From contig JAYRJQ010000015.1 in NCBI GenBank assembly GCA_041906185.1, positions 84,675 through 148,674 on the forward strand: DNA of 64,000 nt, in the 5' to 3' direction. This stretch comes from Roseateles_B sp041906185 (lineage in GTDB: Bacteria > Pseudomonadota > Gammaproteobacteria > Burkholderiales > Burkholderiaceae_C). Shown in pieces: positions 34,891-42,771 of the stretch. The position numbers were made by a program, and so were the translations under genes. Each line of letters opens with the position of its first letter. Positions within the stretch are counted from its first letter, which is position 1. Under the pieces are notes generated by a model. The model did not search any database. It was not told where the DNA came from and worked only from the letters and a program-made list of their open reading frames with translations.

Positions 34891-34950
34891 CCTGCGCGTG
34901 CTCGCGCCGGACAGCCCCGGCGCTATCCTGCGGACAGGTCCCCTTCTGCC

Positions 34951-35913
34951 ATGACTCCGCACGCCCCCGCCTGCCCCTCGCGCCGCCAGTTGCTCGCCAC
35001 GGCCTGCCGTGCCGGGCTCGCGACCAGTCTGACCCTGGCACCCCCACGGCTGCTGGCACAGCCGACGGGCGCGAAGCCGCTCGTGATCCGGCACAACATG
35101 TCGGACACCGACGAGCCGGAGCCCTACCGCCTGCAGGTGCTGCGCCTGCTGCTCGACCGCACGCGCGGCAGCCATGGCGGCTACGAGCTCCGCACGGACC
35201 TCAGCTCCACCACCCAGAGCCGCGCCCTCGCGCAGCTGCGCGCGGGGGACATCGACGTGTGGGCCAGCATGTGCTCGCGCAGCCGCCAGGACGCCGGCAT
35301 CAGCCTGCCGATCTGCCTGCGCCGAGGCGTCAACGGCGTGCGGCTGCCGGTCGTGCTGGCCGAACGGCGCCAGGAGTTCGAGGGCCTGCGTCACGCGCTG
35401 GCGCTGCGCACCTACCGCTTCGGCCAGGTGAGCCACTGGCCCGACGCCCGCGTGCTCGCCGGCAACGGCTTCAAGCTCGAAGCCGTCCAGACGCTGGACG
35501 CCTTCCCCGCGATGCTGAAGCTGCGCCGCTTCGACGTCTTCCTGCTGGCCGCCGACGAGGCCCATGCCATCGCCGACGCCTACCCGGAGCTCGCGGTGCT
35601 GGACGGCTGGTGCCTCGCCTACCCCTCGATCTACGGCTTCTTCGTCAACGCCCGCCAGCCCGCGCTGGCCGAGCGCCTGCGCGCCGGCTGGACGCAGTGC
35701 CTGGCCGACGGCAGCTTCGCGGCGCTGTTCGAGGCGCACCTCGGGCGCCAGATCCAGCGCGCGCAGCTGGAGAAGCGCCTCTGGTTCCGCCTGCCCAACC
35801 CCGACCTGCCGGAAGGCATGCCGCTGCACGAGCGCGGCCTGTGGCACCCGCTGGTCTGGCAGAAGCTGCTGGCGCCGGCGAAGTCCCGGCAGGCCCCGCC
35901 CGCGCGCGGCTGA
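34951..35913 (+). CDS. Tat-exported solute-binding-like protein
   Basis: 320 residues. The N-terminus carries a twin-arginine motif SRRQLLATA (residues 10-18) followed by a hydrophobic stretch and a probable cleavage after LLAQPTG. The mature part has the SBP_bac_3-like features LVIRHNMSDTDEPEPYRLQVLRLLLDRT, LAQLRAGDIDVWASMCSR, LKLRRFDVFLLAADEAHAIADAYPELAVLDGWCLAYPSIYGFFVN. No transporter genes are adjacent. Export through Tat suggests folding in the cytoplasm, perhaps with a cofactor or disulphide, although the two Cys are far apart. Function unknown. Confidence 0.72.
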   Translation: MTPHAPACPSRRQLLATACRAGLATSLTLAPPRLLAQPTGAKPLVIRHNMSDTDEPEPYRLQVLRLLLDRTRGSHGGYELRTDLSSTTQSRALAQLRAGDIDVWASMCSRSRQDAGISLPICLRRGVNGVRLPVVLAERRQEFEGLRHALALRTYRFGQVSHWPDARVLAGNGFKLEAVQTLDAFPAMLKLRRFDVFLLAADEAHAIADAYPELAVLDGWCLAYPSIYGFFVNARQPALAERLRAGWTQCLADGSFAALFEAHLGRQIQRAQLEKRLWFRLPNPDLPEGMPLHERGLWHPLVWQKLLAPAKSRQAPPARG

Positions 35914-36091
35914 CACCGCCGCCGCCACGCTCGCACCGAGCTCCCACCACGCTCCCACCACGCGGCTCCACGCCCGTGGAAGCCCGTCACATCGGCACTT
36001 CCACCCTGGAAGAACTGCCAATAGGGTTGCGCCCGATCTCTGCTGGCAAACCCCGAGCCCATGGGCCCTGTCGGCCACCACACTCCCGCTT

Positions 36092-36119
36092 GCGCATGCA
36101 GAAGTTGTGCGGCATGCGC
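36092..36119. promoter_or_regulatory. Inverted repeat upstream of the 36176 metallopeptidase gene
   Basis: GCGCATGC (36092-36099) and GCATGCGC (36112-36119) are perfect 8-base arms around 12 nt, ending 56 bp before the start codon. It could be an operator or a 5'-UTR hairpin. The rest of the 262-bp gap (35914-36175) holds only short C-rich direct repeats (CTCCCACCACG). Confidence 0.38.
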
Positions 36120-36175
36120 GCCATAACAGCCGGGTCGCAAGGCCCGAATCATCCATCCATCTGTACGAGGCAGAT

Positions 36176-36742
36176 ATGCACACGAAACTTCTGAAGTCCT
36201 CCATCGCCCGCACCCTGGGCGTCGCGGCCGCGCTGGCCCTGAGCGCCCTGGGCGCCCAGGCCGCCACGGTCAACAACACCTACATCCAGAACTCGGCCAC
36301 CGAAATCCGCGGCCAGCTGGGCGGCTATGCGCGCCCGACGGTGTACGTGGACCGCAACGCCTGCGGCGAAGGCATCCCCGGCAATGCCGTGGCCTGCGGC
36401 CCCTACACCATCAGCGTGGGCGTGCGCTTCCTGCAGGGCCAGGAGAACAGCTACGGCAACTACGTGGCCAAGTTCATCATCGCCCATGAGTGGGGCCACA
36501 GCATCCAGTTCACGCGCGGCATCTACAAGCAGGCGCCGATGCAGGAGCTGCAGGCCGACTGCGTGGCCGGCACCTTCGCCAAGTACGCGCAGACCTCGCT
36601 GGGCTACCCCGCCTTCATCGAGTCCGCCGTCCGCTCGGCCCGCGCCGCCGCCGACTACTCCACGCACGGGTCGCCGTCGCAGCGCGACTACTACTCGCGC
36701 TACGGCTACGCCAACGGCCTGAGCCGCTGCCTGAGCCTGTAA
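36176..36742 (+). CDS. Secreted YpfJ-like neutral zinc metallopeptidase
   Basis: 188 residues: signal peptide 1-30 (ends LGAQAA), then a small protease domain with HEWGH at 104-108 and the downstream motif ELQADCVAG (124-132), the combination that marks the putative neutral zinc metallopeptidase family. Four Cys (63, 74, 129 and near the C-terminus) could form disulphides, as expected for an exported enzyme. It is shorter than E. coli YpfJ (about 290), lacking the N-terminal region. The substrate is unknown. The next gene starts 11 bp later with an AAGGAG ribosome site just after this stop, so the pair is probably an operon. Confidence 0.8.
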   Translation: MHTKLLKSSIARTLGVAAALALSALGAQAATVNNTYIQNSATEIRGQLGGYARPTVYVDRNACGEGIPGNAVACGPYTISVGVRFLQGQENSYGNYVAKFIIAHEWGHSIQFTRGIYKQAPMQELQADCVAGTFAKYAQTSLGYPAFIESAVRSARAAADYSTHGSPSQRDYYSRYGYANGLSRCLSL

Positions 36743-36753
36743 GGAGCGCCACG

Positions 36754-37539
36754 ATGAGCCCCAAGCATCTCGGACTGGCCGCCCTGGTCGTCACGGGGCT
36801 CACGTTCGTCAGCTGGTACTGGCTGGACGAACGTGAGGCCGTGCGCGCCGAGGAGGCCCAGGCCCGCGCCAAAGCCGAGGCGGCCCAGCGCAACGCGGGG
36901 CTCAACACCGGTCTGGCGGACCTGTTCCGCCCGCTGCCCGCCAGCACGGCACAGGCAGCGGGTGCTGACGCCTCAGGTCAGCAGGTCTGGATGGCTGCAG
37001 GTCAGGGCGGCACGGCCGGCAGCGTGCCGGGCATGCCGCCCCCCGACATCCAGCCGGAGACGCCCCAGCAGCGGGCCGAGGCCGAAGCCCTGCGCCAGCT
37101 GGGCTACCACATCGACCAGCGCTACTACCAGATGTCGCTGGCGACGCTGCGGCAGGCCGCCGAGGCCGGTGACCGCCAGGCGCTGACGCATCTGGCCGAG
37201 CGCTATCTCTTCGCGCTGGACGGCAAGCCGCAGGACCCCGACTTCGAGGCAGGCTATCCCTACCGCGAGGCCGCCCGCGAGGCGCTGCGCCAGGCCTATG
37301 TGCGCGGCAACCTGCATGCGGCGTCCATCATCTCGGAGTCCTATCTGCTGGAGAAGCGGCCGCTGGATGCCGCCGCCTGGAACCTCGTCGCCCGCCGCTC
37401 GGGGGACACGCTCAGCGCCGACTGGCTGCTGAAGACCAAGGACTACCAGCAGCTGAACGACGCCCAGCGCAGCGAGGCCACGCGCATGGCCGAAAGCCTG
37501 TGGGCCGACCTGGAAGCGCGACGCCAGAACAAGGGTTGA
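36754..37539 (+). CDS. Membrane-anchored protein with Sel1/TPR-like repeats
   Basis: 261 residues. A single N-terminal membrane helix (about 5-24, LGLAALVVTGLTFVSWYWL) is followed by a charged Ala/Glu helix, a low-complexity Pro/Gly/Ala linker (about 65-115), then helical repeats resembling Sel1 units (QMSLATLRQAAEAGDRQALTHLAERYLFA; REALRQAYVRGNLHAASIISESYLLEKRPLDAAAWNLVA). Probably a periplasm-facing scaffold. It is coupled to the upstream metallopeptidase gene by spacing. Function unknown. Confidence 0.7.
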   Translation: MSPKHLGLAALVVTGLTFVSWYWLDEREAVRAEEAQARAKAEAAQRNAGLNTGLADLFRPLPASTAQAAGADASGQQVWMAAGQGGTAGSVPGMPPPDIQPETPQQRAEAEALRQLGYHIDQRYYQMSLATLRQAAEAGDRQALTHLAERYLFALDGKPQDPDFEAGYPYREAAREALRQAYVRGNLHAASIISESYLLEKRPLDAAAWNLVARRSGDTLSADWLLKTKDYQQLNDAQRSEATRMAESLWADLEARRQNKG

Positions 37540-37550
37540 GACCTGACCCC
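37539..37550 (+). repeat. Partial copy of the CAAGACCTGACCCC motif
   Basis: AGACCTGACCCC directly after the stop codon of the Sel1-like gene and followed by GCT, as at 58687-58701. See the corresponding finding. Confidence 0.5.
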
Positions 37551-37558
37551 GCTCCACG

Positions 37559-37585
37559 ACGGCAGCCCTCGCGGCTGCCGTTTTT
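37559..37585 (+). terminator. Terminator of the 36176-37539 operon
   Basis: ACGGCAGCC (37559-37567), a 5-nt loop, GGCTGCCGT (37573-37581), with T-run 37581-37585. Perfect 9-bp stem 19 bp after the stop. Confidence 0.9.
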
Positions 37586-37631
37586 CATGAAGGGGACCTG
37601 ATGGCACTCCGCGCTGCCTTCAGTGCCACCG

Positions 37632-38285
37632 TCAGAGCCGGGTGAACGGTCCGCGCGCCAGCCAGCGTTCGATCTGCGGCTGTCGGTCGTTGCCCCAGAA
37701 GGGCTCGCCATCGATCACGAAGAAGGGCGCGCCGAACACGCCGGCCGCCACCGCGGCCTCGTTGACGCCGCGCAGGCGCTGCTTCCAGGCGTCGTCCTGC
37801 CAGGCCTGCTCGGCGGCGTCGGCGTCCAGGCCCAGCTCGGTCAGGAGTGCGCGCAGCTGCGGCGGGTCGCTGAGCACCACGCCGCGCGTGAAGTAGGCCC
37901 GCAGGCCCGCACGCGCGAAGCTCGCCGCCTGCTGCGGGCCCTGGGTGTCGTGCAGCCACCAGAACACGCGGGCGGCGTTCTGCGTGGGGATGGGGAAGGT
38001 CTCGGGCTGGCGGTAGGGCAGGCCCGCGAAGTGGGCCGAGCGCTCGAAGTCGCGCAGCGCGTAGTCCCGCTTGATCGGGTGGGCCACCGGCGGCTTCAGC
38101 TCGGCCGCCTGGAAGGTCACGCCCAGCAGGATCGCCTGCCACTGCACCGTGCGCCCGTGGCGGGCCGCGACGGCGTCGATCCACTCCGACGCGATGTAGG
38201 CATAGGGCGAGGAGAAGTCGAAGTAGAACTGGATCGGGGGCCGCGCCGGACTGCCCGCGCGGGCGGCAAAGGGAGATTCATGCAT
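37632..38285 (-). CDS. 2-hydroxychromene-2-carboxylate isomerase family protein (DsbA fold)
   Basis: 217 residues. The family is a glutathione S-transferase kappa/DsbA-like fold that isomerises 2-hydroxychromene-2-carboxylate in naphthalene breakdown, but many members act on unknown substrates. Seen: IQFYFDFSSPYAYIASEWID with the Ser that binds glutathione, PIKRDYALRDFERSAHFAGLP, and GVFGAPFFVIDGEPFWGNDR near the C-terminus (cis-Pro). No aromatic degradation cluster is adjacent, so a general detoxification role is as likely. Confidence 0.87.
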   Translation of the reverse strand: MHESPFAARAGSPARPPIQFYFDFSSPYAYIASEWIDAVAARHGRTVQWQAILLGVTFQAAELKPPVAHPIKRDYALRDFERSAHFAGLPYRQPETFPIPTQNAARVFWWLHDTQGPQQAASFARAGLRAYFTRGVVLSDPPQLRALLTELGLDADAAEQAWQDDAWKQRLRGVNEAAVAAGVFGAPFFVIDGEPFWGNDRQPQIERWLARGPFTRL

Positions 38286-38381
38286 TCCCCGACCTTAGGC
38301 GATCCGCGCCGGGCCCGCAGCCGGGCTTTCACCGGCTTGGCGCGCGTGCCGCACGGAGGCAGCGCGCGCCGTCGGGCTCGC

Positions 38382-39467
38382 TCAGCGCAGCCGGAAGCCG
38401 CGCACCAGCTCGTTCAGGCGGTGCGCCTGACTCTTGAGACTCTCGGCTGCCGCCGCGCCCTCCTCGACCAGCGCCGCGTTCTGCTGCATGGACTGGTCGA
38501 GCCGGTCGACGGAATCGGCGACCTCGCGCAGGCCGCTGCTCTGGGTGCGCGCCAGCTGCGTAGCGTCCGCGATCAGCGCGGCCACGCGCTCGATGCTGCC
38601 CACCACCTCCTGCATGCGCTGCCCGGCGTCGTTCACCAGGCCGGAGCCCGCGTCGACCTGCTCCACGGAGCTGGTGATGAGGCTCTTGATCTCCTTGGCT
38701 GCCTCGGCGCTGCGTTGGGCCAGCGAGCGCACCTCGCCCGCCACCACCGCGAAGCCGCGGCCCTGCTCACCGGCACGCGCGGCTTCCACCGCGGCATTCA
38801 GCGCCAGGATGTTGGTCTGGAAGGCGATGCCGTCGATGACCCCGATGATGTCGGCGATCTTGCGGCTGGAGTGGCTCACGCCGCTCATCGCCGACACGGC
38901 ACGGCCGACGACGTCGCCGCTCTGGCGGGCCTGCTGGCTCGTCTGCTGAGCCAGCTGGCTCGCCTCGTCCATGGCCTCGCTGCTGTGGCGGGCCGCCTCG
39001 GTCATGTTGCGCATGGAGCTGGCGGCGGCCTGGAGGTCCGCGCTGCCCTGCTCGGTGCGCTGGCTGAGGTCCTGGTTGCCGGCCGCGATCTCGCTGGCGG
39101 CGGTGTTCACCTGCTCGGCGCCGTCGTGCAGCGTGCTCATGACCTGGCGCAGGTTCTCCTGCAGCCCCTGCATCACGCGCAGGCCTTCCTTGGCGGAGGC
39201 AGCGCCCTCGATGCGGATGTCCTCGCTCAGGTCCCCCGCGCTCACGCGCTGCACGCCGGCCATCAGGTGCTTCATGAAGTCGGCGGTGCCGCTGGCGCTG
39301 TCGAGGTACAGCCACACCACCAGGGCGCCGAGCAGCAGGCTGCCCGTGATCAGCGTGCCGCGTCCGAGGCCGCCCAGGAGGCCGCCCACCACCCACGCCT
39401 GAAGCCCCACGTTCAGGGCCACGTTCAGCAGCACCCGCTGCTTCATGGTCAGTCCCGCCAACAGCAT
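38382..39467 (-). CDS. Methyl-accepting chemotaxis protein without periplasmic sensor domain
   Basis: 361 residues. Two hydrophobic helices come almost back to back (about 9-28 and 35-54, split by GGLGRGTLITG), leaving no room for a periplasmic domain. A HAMP-like segment (VQRVSAGDLSEDIRIEG) and a complete signalling domain follow, with IIGVIDGIAFQTNILALNAA at the tip. It may sense a membrane or cytoplasmic signal, or work in arrays with other receptors. GGAGGTG 5 nt before the ATG at 39467 fixes the start. The C-terminus (ELVRGFRLR) has no CheR-binding pentapeptide. Confidence 0.92.
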   Translation of the reverse strand: MLLAGLTMKQRVLLNVALNVGLQAWVVGGLLGGLGRGTLITGSLLLGALVVWLYLDSASGTADFMKHLMAGVQRVSAGDLSEDIRIEGAASAKEGLRVMQGLQENLRQVMSTLHDGAEQVNTAASEIAAGNQDLSQRTEQGSADLQAAASSMRNMTEAARHSSEAMDEASQLAQQTSQQARQSGDVVGRAVSAMSGVSHSSRKIADIIGVIDGIAFQTNILALNAAVEAARAGEQGRGFAVVAGEVRSLAQRSAEAAKEIKSLITSSVEQVDAGSGLVNDAGQRMQEVVGSIERVAALIADATQLARTQSSGLREVADSVDRLDQSMQQNAALVEEGAAAAESLKSQAHRLNELVRGFRLR

Positions 39468-39561
39468 CACCACCTCCGGAAGTTTCGACTCAGAAGGTGC
39501 AGCCTATCCAGCCGCCGGCCAGCGCGCGGCCGGGCCGATGCGCTGATCCGGCGCAAGCGTG

Positions 39562-39587
39562 AAAAAAGGCGGGCCTGGGCCCGCCTT
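39562..39587 (-). terminator. Terminator of the acyl-CoA dehydrogenase gene
   Basis: Minus strand: AAGGCGGGCC, a 2-nt loop and GGCCCGCCTT (plus 39566-39575 and 39578-39587), then a U-run (complement of A 39562-39567). It lies 24 bp beyond the stop codon. Confidence 0.88.
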
Positions 39588-39610
39588 GTCGCGAAGGTGC
39601 GCGGTGCGCC

Positions 39611-40741
39611 TCAGACCAGCGCGCGGCCGATCAGGATCTTCTGCACCTCGGAGGTGCCCTCGTAGATCTGGGTCACGCGGACGTCGCGGTAGATGCGCTC
39701 GACGGGGAAGTCGCTCACATAGCCGTAGCCGCCGTGGATCTGGATGGCCGCGGAACAGACCTTCTCCGCCATCTCGGAGGCGAAGAGCTTGGCCATGGCC
39801 GCTTCCTTCAGGCAGGGCTGGCCGGCGTCCTTCAGGCTGGCGGCGTGCCAGATCAGCTGGCGCGCGGCCTCGATCTGCGTGGCCATGTCGGCCAGCTTGT
39901 GCTGCATGGCCTGGTGCTCGAAGATCGGCACGCCGAAGGCGACGCGCTCCTTGGCGTACTTCAGCGCCGCCTCGAAGGCCGCGCGCGCCATGCCCACGCT
40001 CTGGCTGGCGATGCCGATGCGGCCGCCTTCCAGGCCCGACAGCGCGATCTTCAGGCCCTGCCCCTCTTCGCCCAGGCGGTAGCGCGCGGGGATGCGGCAG
40101 TTCTCGAACAGGATCTGGGCCGTGTCGCTGGCGTGCTGGCCCATCTTGTCCTCGATGCGGGCGACGGTGTAGCCGGGCGTCTTCGTGGGCACGAGGAAGG
40201 CGCTGATGCCCTTCTTGCCGGCCGCCTTGTCCGTCACGGCCATCACGATGGCGACGTCGCCGTTCTTGCCGCTGGTGATGAACTGCTTGACGCCATTGAG
40301 CACGTACTCGTCGCCCTCGCGGACGGCGGTGGTCTTCAGCCCGCCGGCCTCGGAGCCCACGTGCGGCTCGGTGAGGCAGAAGGCGCCGAGCATGTCGCCG
40401 CGGGCCAGGGGCTTGAGGAACTCCTGCTTCTGCTCCTCGTTGGCGAAGGCCATGAGGATCGAGCACACCGGGCAGTTGTTGACGCTCACCACGGTGGACG
40501 TGGCGCCGTCGCCCGCGCCGATCTCCTCCAGGATGATGGCCAGGGCGAGGTAGTCCAGGCCCGCGCCGTCGTACTCGGTGGGCACGGCCACGCCGTAGCA
40601 GCCCAGCGAGGCCAGGCCCTTCAGCTCCTCGGCGGGGAAGTGATGGCTCTTGTCCCATTCGGCCGCCTTGGGCGCGATCTGGTCTTGCACAAAGGCGCGC
40701 ACGGCGTCCTGCACGGCACGGTGGTCTTCACTGAGCAGCAT
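39611..40741 (-). CDS. Acyl-CoA dehydrogenase, short-chain type
   Basis: 376 residues, the size of butyryl-CoA dehydrogenase. FAD enzyme for the first oxidation of beta-oxidation, passing electrons to ETF. Seen: the FAD/substrate segment AFCLTEPHVGSEAGGLKTTA, GLEGGRIGIASQSVGMARAAFEAAL, AAIQIHGGYGYVSDFPVERIYRDVRVTQIYEGTSEVQ with catalytic Glu361. It is the last gene of a minus-strand run with an SDR and a thiolase, so it probably takes part in the same short-chain acyl-CoA route. Confidence 0.93.
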   Translation of the reverse strand: MLLSEDHRAVQDAVRAFVQDQIAPKAAEWDKSHHFPAEELKGLASLGCYGVAVPTEYDGAGLDYLALAIILEEIGAGDGATSTVVSVNNCPVCSILMAFANEEQKQEFLKPLARGDMLGAFCLTEPHVGSEAGGLKTTAVREGDEYVLNGVKQFITSGKNGDVAIVMAVTDKAAGKKGISAFLVPTKTPGYTVARIEDKMGQHASDTAQILFENCRIPARYRLGEEGQGLKIALSGLEGGRIGIASQSVGMARAAFEAALKYAKERVAFGVPIFEHQAMQHKLADMATQIEAARQLIWHAASLKDAGQPCLKEAAMAKLFASEMAEKVCSAAIQIHGGYGYVSDFPVERIYRDVRVTQIYEGTSEVQKILIGRALV

Positions 40742-40795
40742 GAGAGGGGTACTCCGGGAACTGAGGAAATCGAGGCGCGGCGCCTTGTGGGCGCC

Positions 40796-41464
40796 TCACC
40801 AGGCCAGGGGCTGGCCGTCGAAATTGAAGAATCCGCCATTGTCGGACGGCTGCAGCCGGGCCAGCAAGGCGCGCATGCCGCCGATGCTGGTGGCCGGGTC
40901 GAGGTCGGCGCCGGCGCCGCCCATGTCGGTGCGCACCCAGCCGGGGTGCAGGCTCACGCAGACGGCGCGCCCCTGCAGCACCAGGGAGGCGTCCTTCATC
41001 ACCGAGTTCAGCGCCGCCTTGGAAGCGCGGTAGAGCCAGCCGTGGGCGTTCTCGCGCAGGCCGATCGAGCCCATGCGCGACGAGATCAGCGCCAGCCGCG
41101 CGCCCGGCGCCAGCGCCTCGCTCAGCTGCGGCAGCACGCGCATCGGGCCCAGCACGTTCGTGTGCATCACCTCGTCGAAGAGCGCCTGCGTGGGCGTCGC
41201 CAGGCCTTCGGTGCGCTGGCCGAAGACGCCGGCGTTGAGCACCACCACGTCGAAGGCCTCGCCGTCGATCTGCCAGGCGAGCCCGGCGCAGCCGGCAACC
41301 GTGGCGACGTCCAGGCGAAGAGGCTTGGCGCCCAGCGCGGCGATGGCGGCGAGGCCCTCGTCGCTGCGGGCCGTCGCGACGACGCGGTCACCCGCCTCGC
41401 GGTACTGGCGCACGAACTCCAGGCCCAGGCCGCGGGACGCGCCGATGATCAGGACATGCTTCAT
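40796..41464 (-). CDS. SDR family oxidoreductase
   Basis: 222 residues. Seen: cofactor loop GASRGLG (8-14), ARSDE after beta-2 (suggesting NADPH), NAGVFGQ, the Ser/Tyr/Lys triad ISSRMGS and YRASKAA, and PGWVRTDMGG. Members of this branch are described as C-factor-like or short-chain carbonyl reductases; I cannot assign the substrate. It lies 54 bp upstream of the acyl-CoA dehydrogenase start and 99 bp after the thiolase stop, all on the same strand. Confidence 0.9.
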   Translation of the reverse strand: MKHVLIIGASRGLGLEFVRQYREAGDRVVATARSDEGLAAIAALGAKPLRLDVATVAGCAGLAWQIDGEAFDVVVLNAGVFGQRTEGLATPTQALFDEVMHTNVLGPMRVLPQLSEALAPGARLALISSRMGSIGLRENAHGWLYRASKAALNSVMKDASLVLQGRAVCVSLHPGWVRTDMGGAGADLDPATSIGGMRALLARLQPSDNGGFFNFDGQPLAW

Positions 41465-41487
41465 GAAAGTCGCCCAGACAGGCTCAG

Positions 41488-41530
41488 AAAAAGGGAAGGC
41501 GCGGGCCGGACCAGGCCGGCGGCCGCGCCT
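41488..41530 (-). terminator. Possible terminator between thiolase and SDR genes
   Basis: Minus strand: AGGCGCGG ... CCGCGCCT (plus 41523-41530 and 41497-41504) with a GC-rich internal loop, followed by UUCCC and five U (complement of 41488-41492). A second perfect 8-bp stem lies just before it (plus 41535-41542 with 41550-41557). It may limit read-through into the SDR gene. Confidence 0.5.
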
Positions 41531-41563
41531 CGCGGGGTCGGGGGCAAGACCCGACCCTCAGCG

Positions 41564-42742
41564 TCAGATCAGCTCGACGCCCACCGCGGTGGCTTCGCCA
41601 CCACCGATGCACAGCGAGGCCACGCCGCGCTTCAGGCCGCGGTGCTTCAGCGCGCCCAGCAGCGTCACCAGGATGCGGGCACCGGAGGCCCCGATGGGGT
41701 GACCCAGCGCCACGGCGCCGCCGTTGACGTTGACGATCTCGTGCGGCAGCTTGAACTCGGCCATGGCGGCCATGGTCACGGCGGCGAAGGCCTCGTTCAC
41801 TTCCCAGAGGTCCACGCTCTTGGCGTCCCAGCCGTTCTTGGCCAGCAGCTTCTGGATGGCACCGACCGGCGCGGTGGTGAACCACTCGGGCGCATTGGCG
41901 TGCACGGCCGTGCCCACGATGCGGGCCACGGGCGTCAGGCCCATCTTGGCGGCGGTGCTCTCGCGCATCAGCACCAGGGCGGCGGCGCCGTCGGAGATGC
42001 TGGACGAGGTGGCGGCGGTGATGGTGCCGTCCTTCTTGAACGCCGGCTTCAGGCCGGGGATCTTGTCCAGCTTGGCCTTGAAGGGCTGCTCGTCGCGGCC
42101 GATCACGACGTCACCGGCCTTGCCGGCCAGCGTGACGGGGGCGATTTCCCAGGCGAAGCTGCCGTCCTCGTTGGCCTTCTTGGAACGCTCCGTCGAGGCG
42201 ATGGCGAACTGGTCCTGCGCCTCGCGAGTGAAGGCGTACTTGCTGACGCACTGCTCGGCGAAGACGCCCATGGCCTTGCCGCGCTCGTAGGCGTCCTCCA
42301 GGCCGTCCAGGGCCATGTGGTCGTACATCTGCGTGGCGCCGTACTTCACGCCCTTGCGCGCGAACATCAGGTGCGGGGCGTTGGTCATGGACTCCATGCC
42401 GCCAGCGATCAGGATGTCAGCGCTCTCGGCCTTCAGCGTGTCGTGGGCGAACATGACGGCGCGCATGCCGGCGCCGCACATCTTGGACAGCGTCACGGCA
42501 CCGACGGACTGCGGCAGGCCGGCCTTCAGCACGGCCTGGCGGGCGGGGGCCTGACCCTGGCCGGCCATCAGGCAGTTGCCCATGAAGGCTTCCTGGATGG
42601 CATCGGCGGGCACGCCGGCGCGCTCGACGGCGGCCTTGATGGCCACGGCGCCCAGTTCCCAGGCGGCAAGGTTGGAGAAGTCACCCAGCAGGCCACCGAT
42701 GGGCGTGCGGGCGGCGGAGACGATGACGATGGAGTCGGACAT
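41564..42742 (-). CDS. Acetyl-CoA C-acyltransferase (thiolase)
   Basis: 392 residues. Condenses two acetyl-CoA to acetoacetyl-CoA, or runs thiolysis. Seen: nucleophile Cys89 in SKMCGAGMRAVM, NEAFAAV, GHPIGASG with His348, and Cys378 in SLCIGGGEATAVGVE. It is close to PhaA/BktB/AtoB enzymes, so it could feed polyhydroxybutyrate synthesis or the last step of leucine and fatty-acid breakdown; no phaB/phaC lies in the window to decide. AGGAG 8 nt before the ATG fixes the start. It follows aceK by 29 bp on the same strand. Confidence 0.92.
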   Translation of the reverse strand: MSDSIVIVSAARTPIGGLLGDFSNLAAWELGAVAIKAAVERAGVPADAIQEAFMGNCLMAGQGQAPARQAVLKAGLPQSVGAVTLSKMCGAGMRAVMFAHDTLKAESADILIAGGMESMTNAPHLMFARKGVKYGATQMYDHMALDGLEDAYERGKAMGVFAEQCVSKYAFTREAQDQFAIASTERSKKANEDGSFAWEIAPVTLAGKAGDVVIGRDEQPFKAKLDKIPGLKPAFKKDGTITAATSSSISDGAAALVLMRESTAAKMGLTPVARIVGTAVHANAPEWFTTAPVGAIQKLLAKNGWDAKSVDLWEVNEAFAAVTMAAMAEFKLPHEIVNVNGGAVALGHPIGASGARILVTLLGALKHRGLKRGVASLCIGGGEATAVGVELI

Positions 42743-42771
42743 GGAGATGCTCCTGGTAGGGACTCAAGGGG

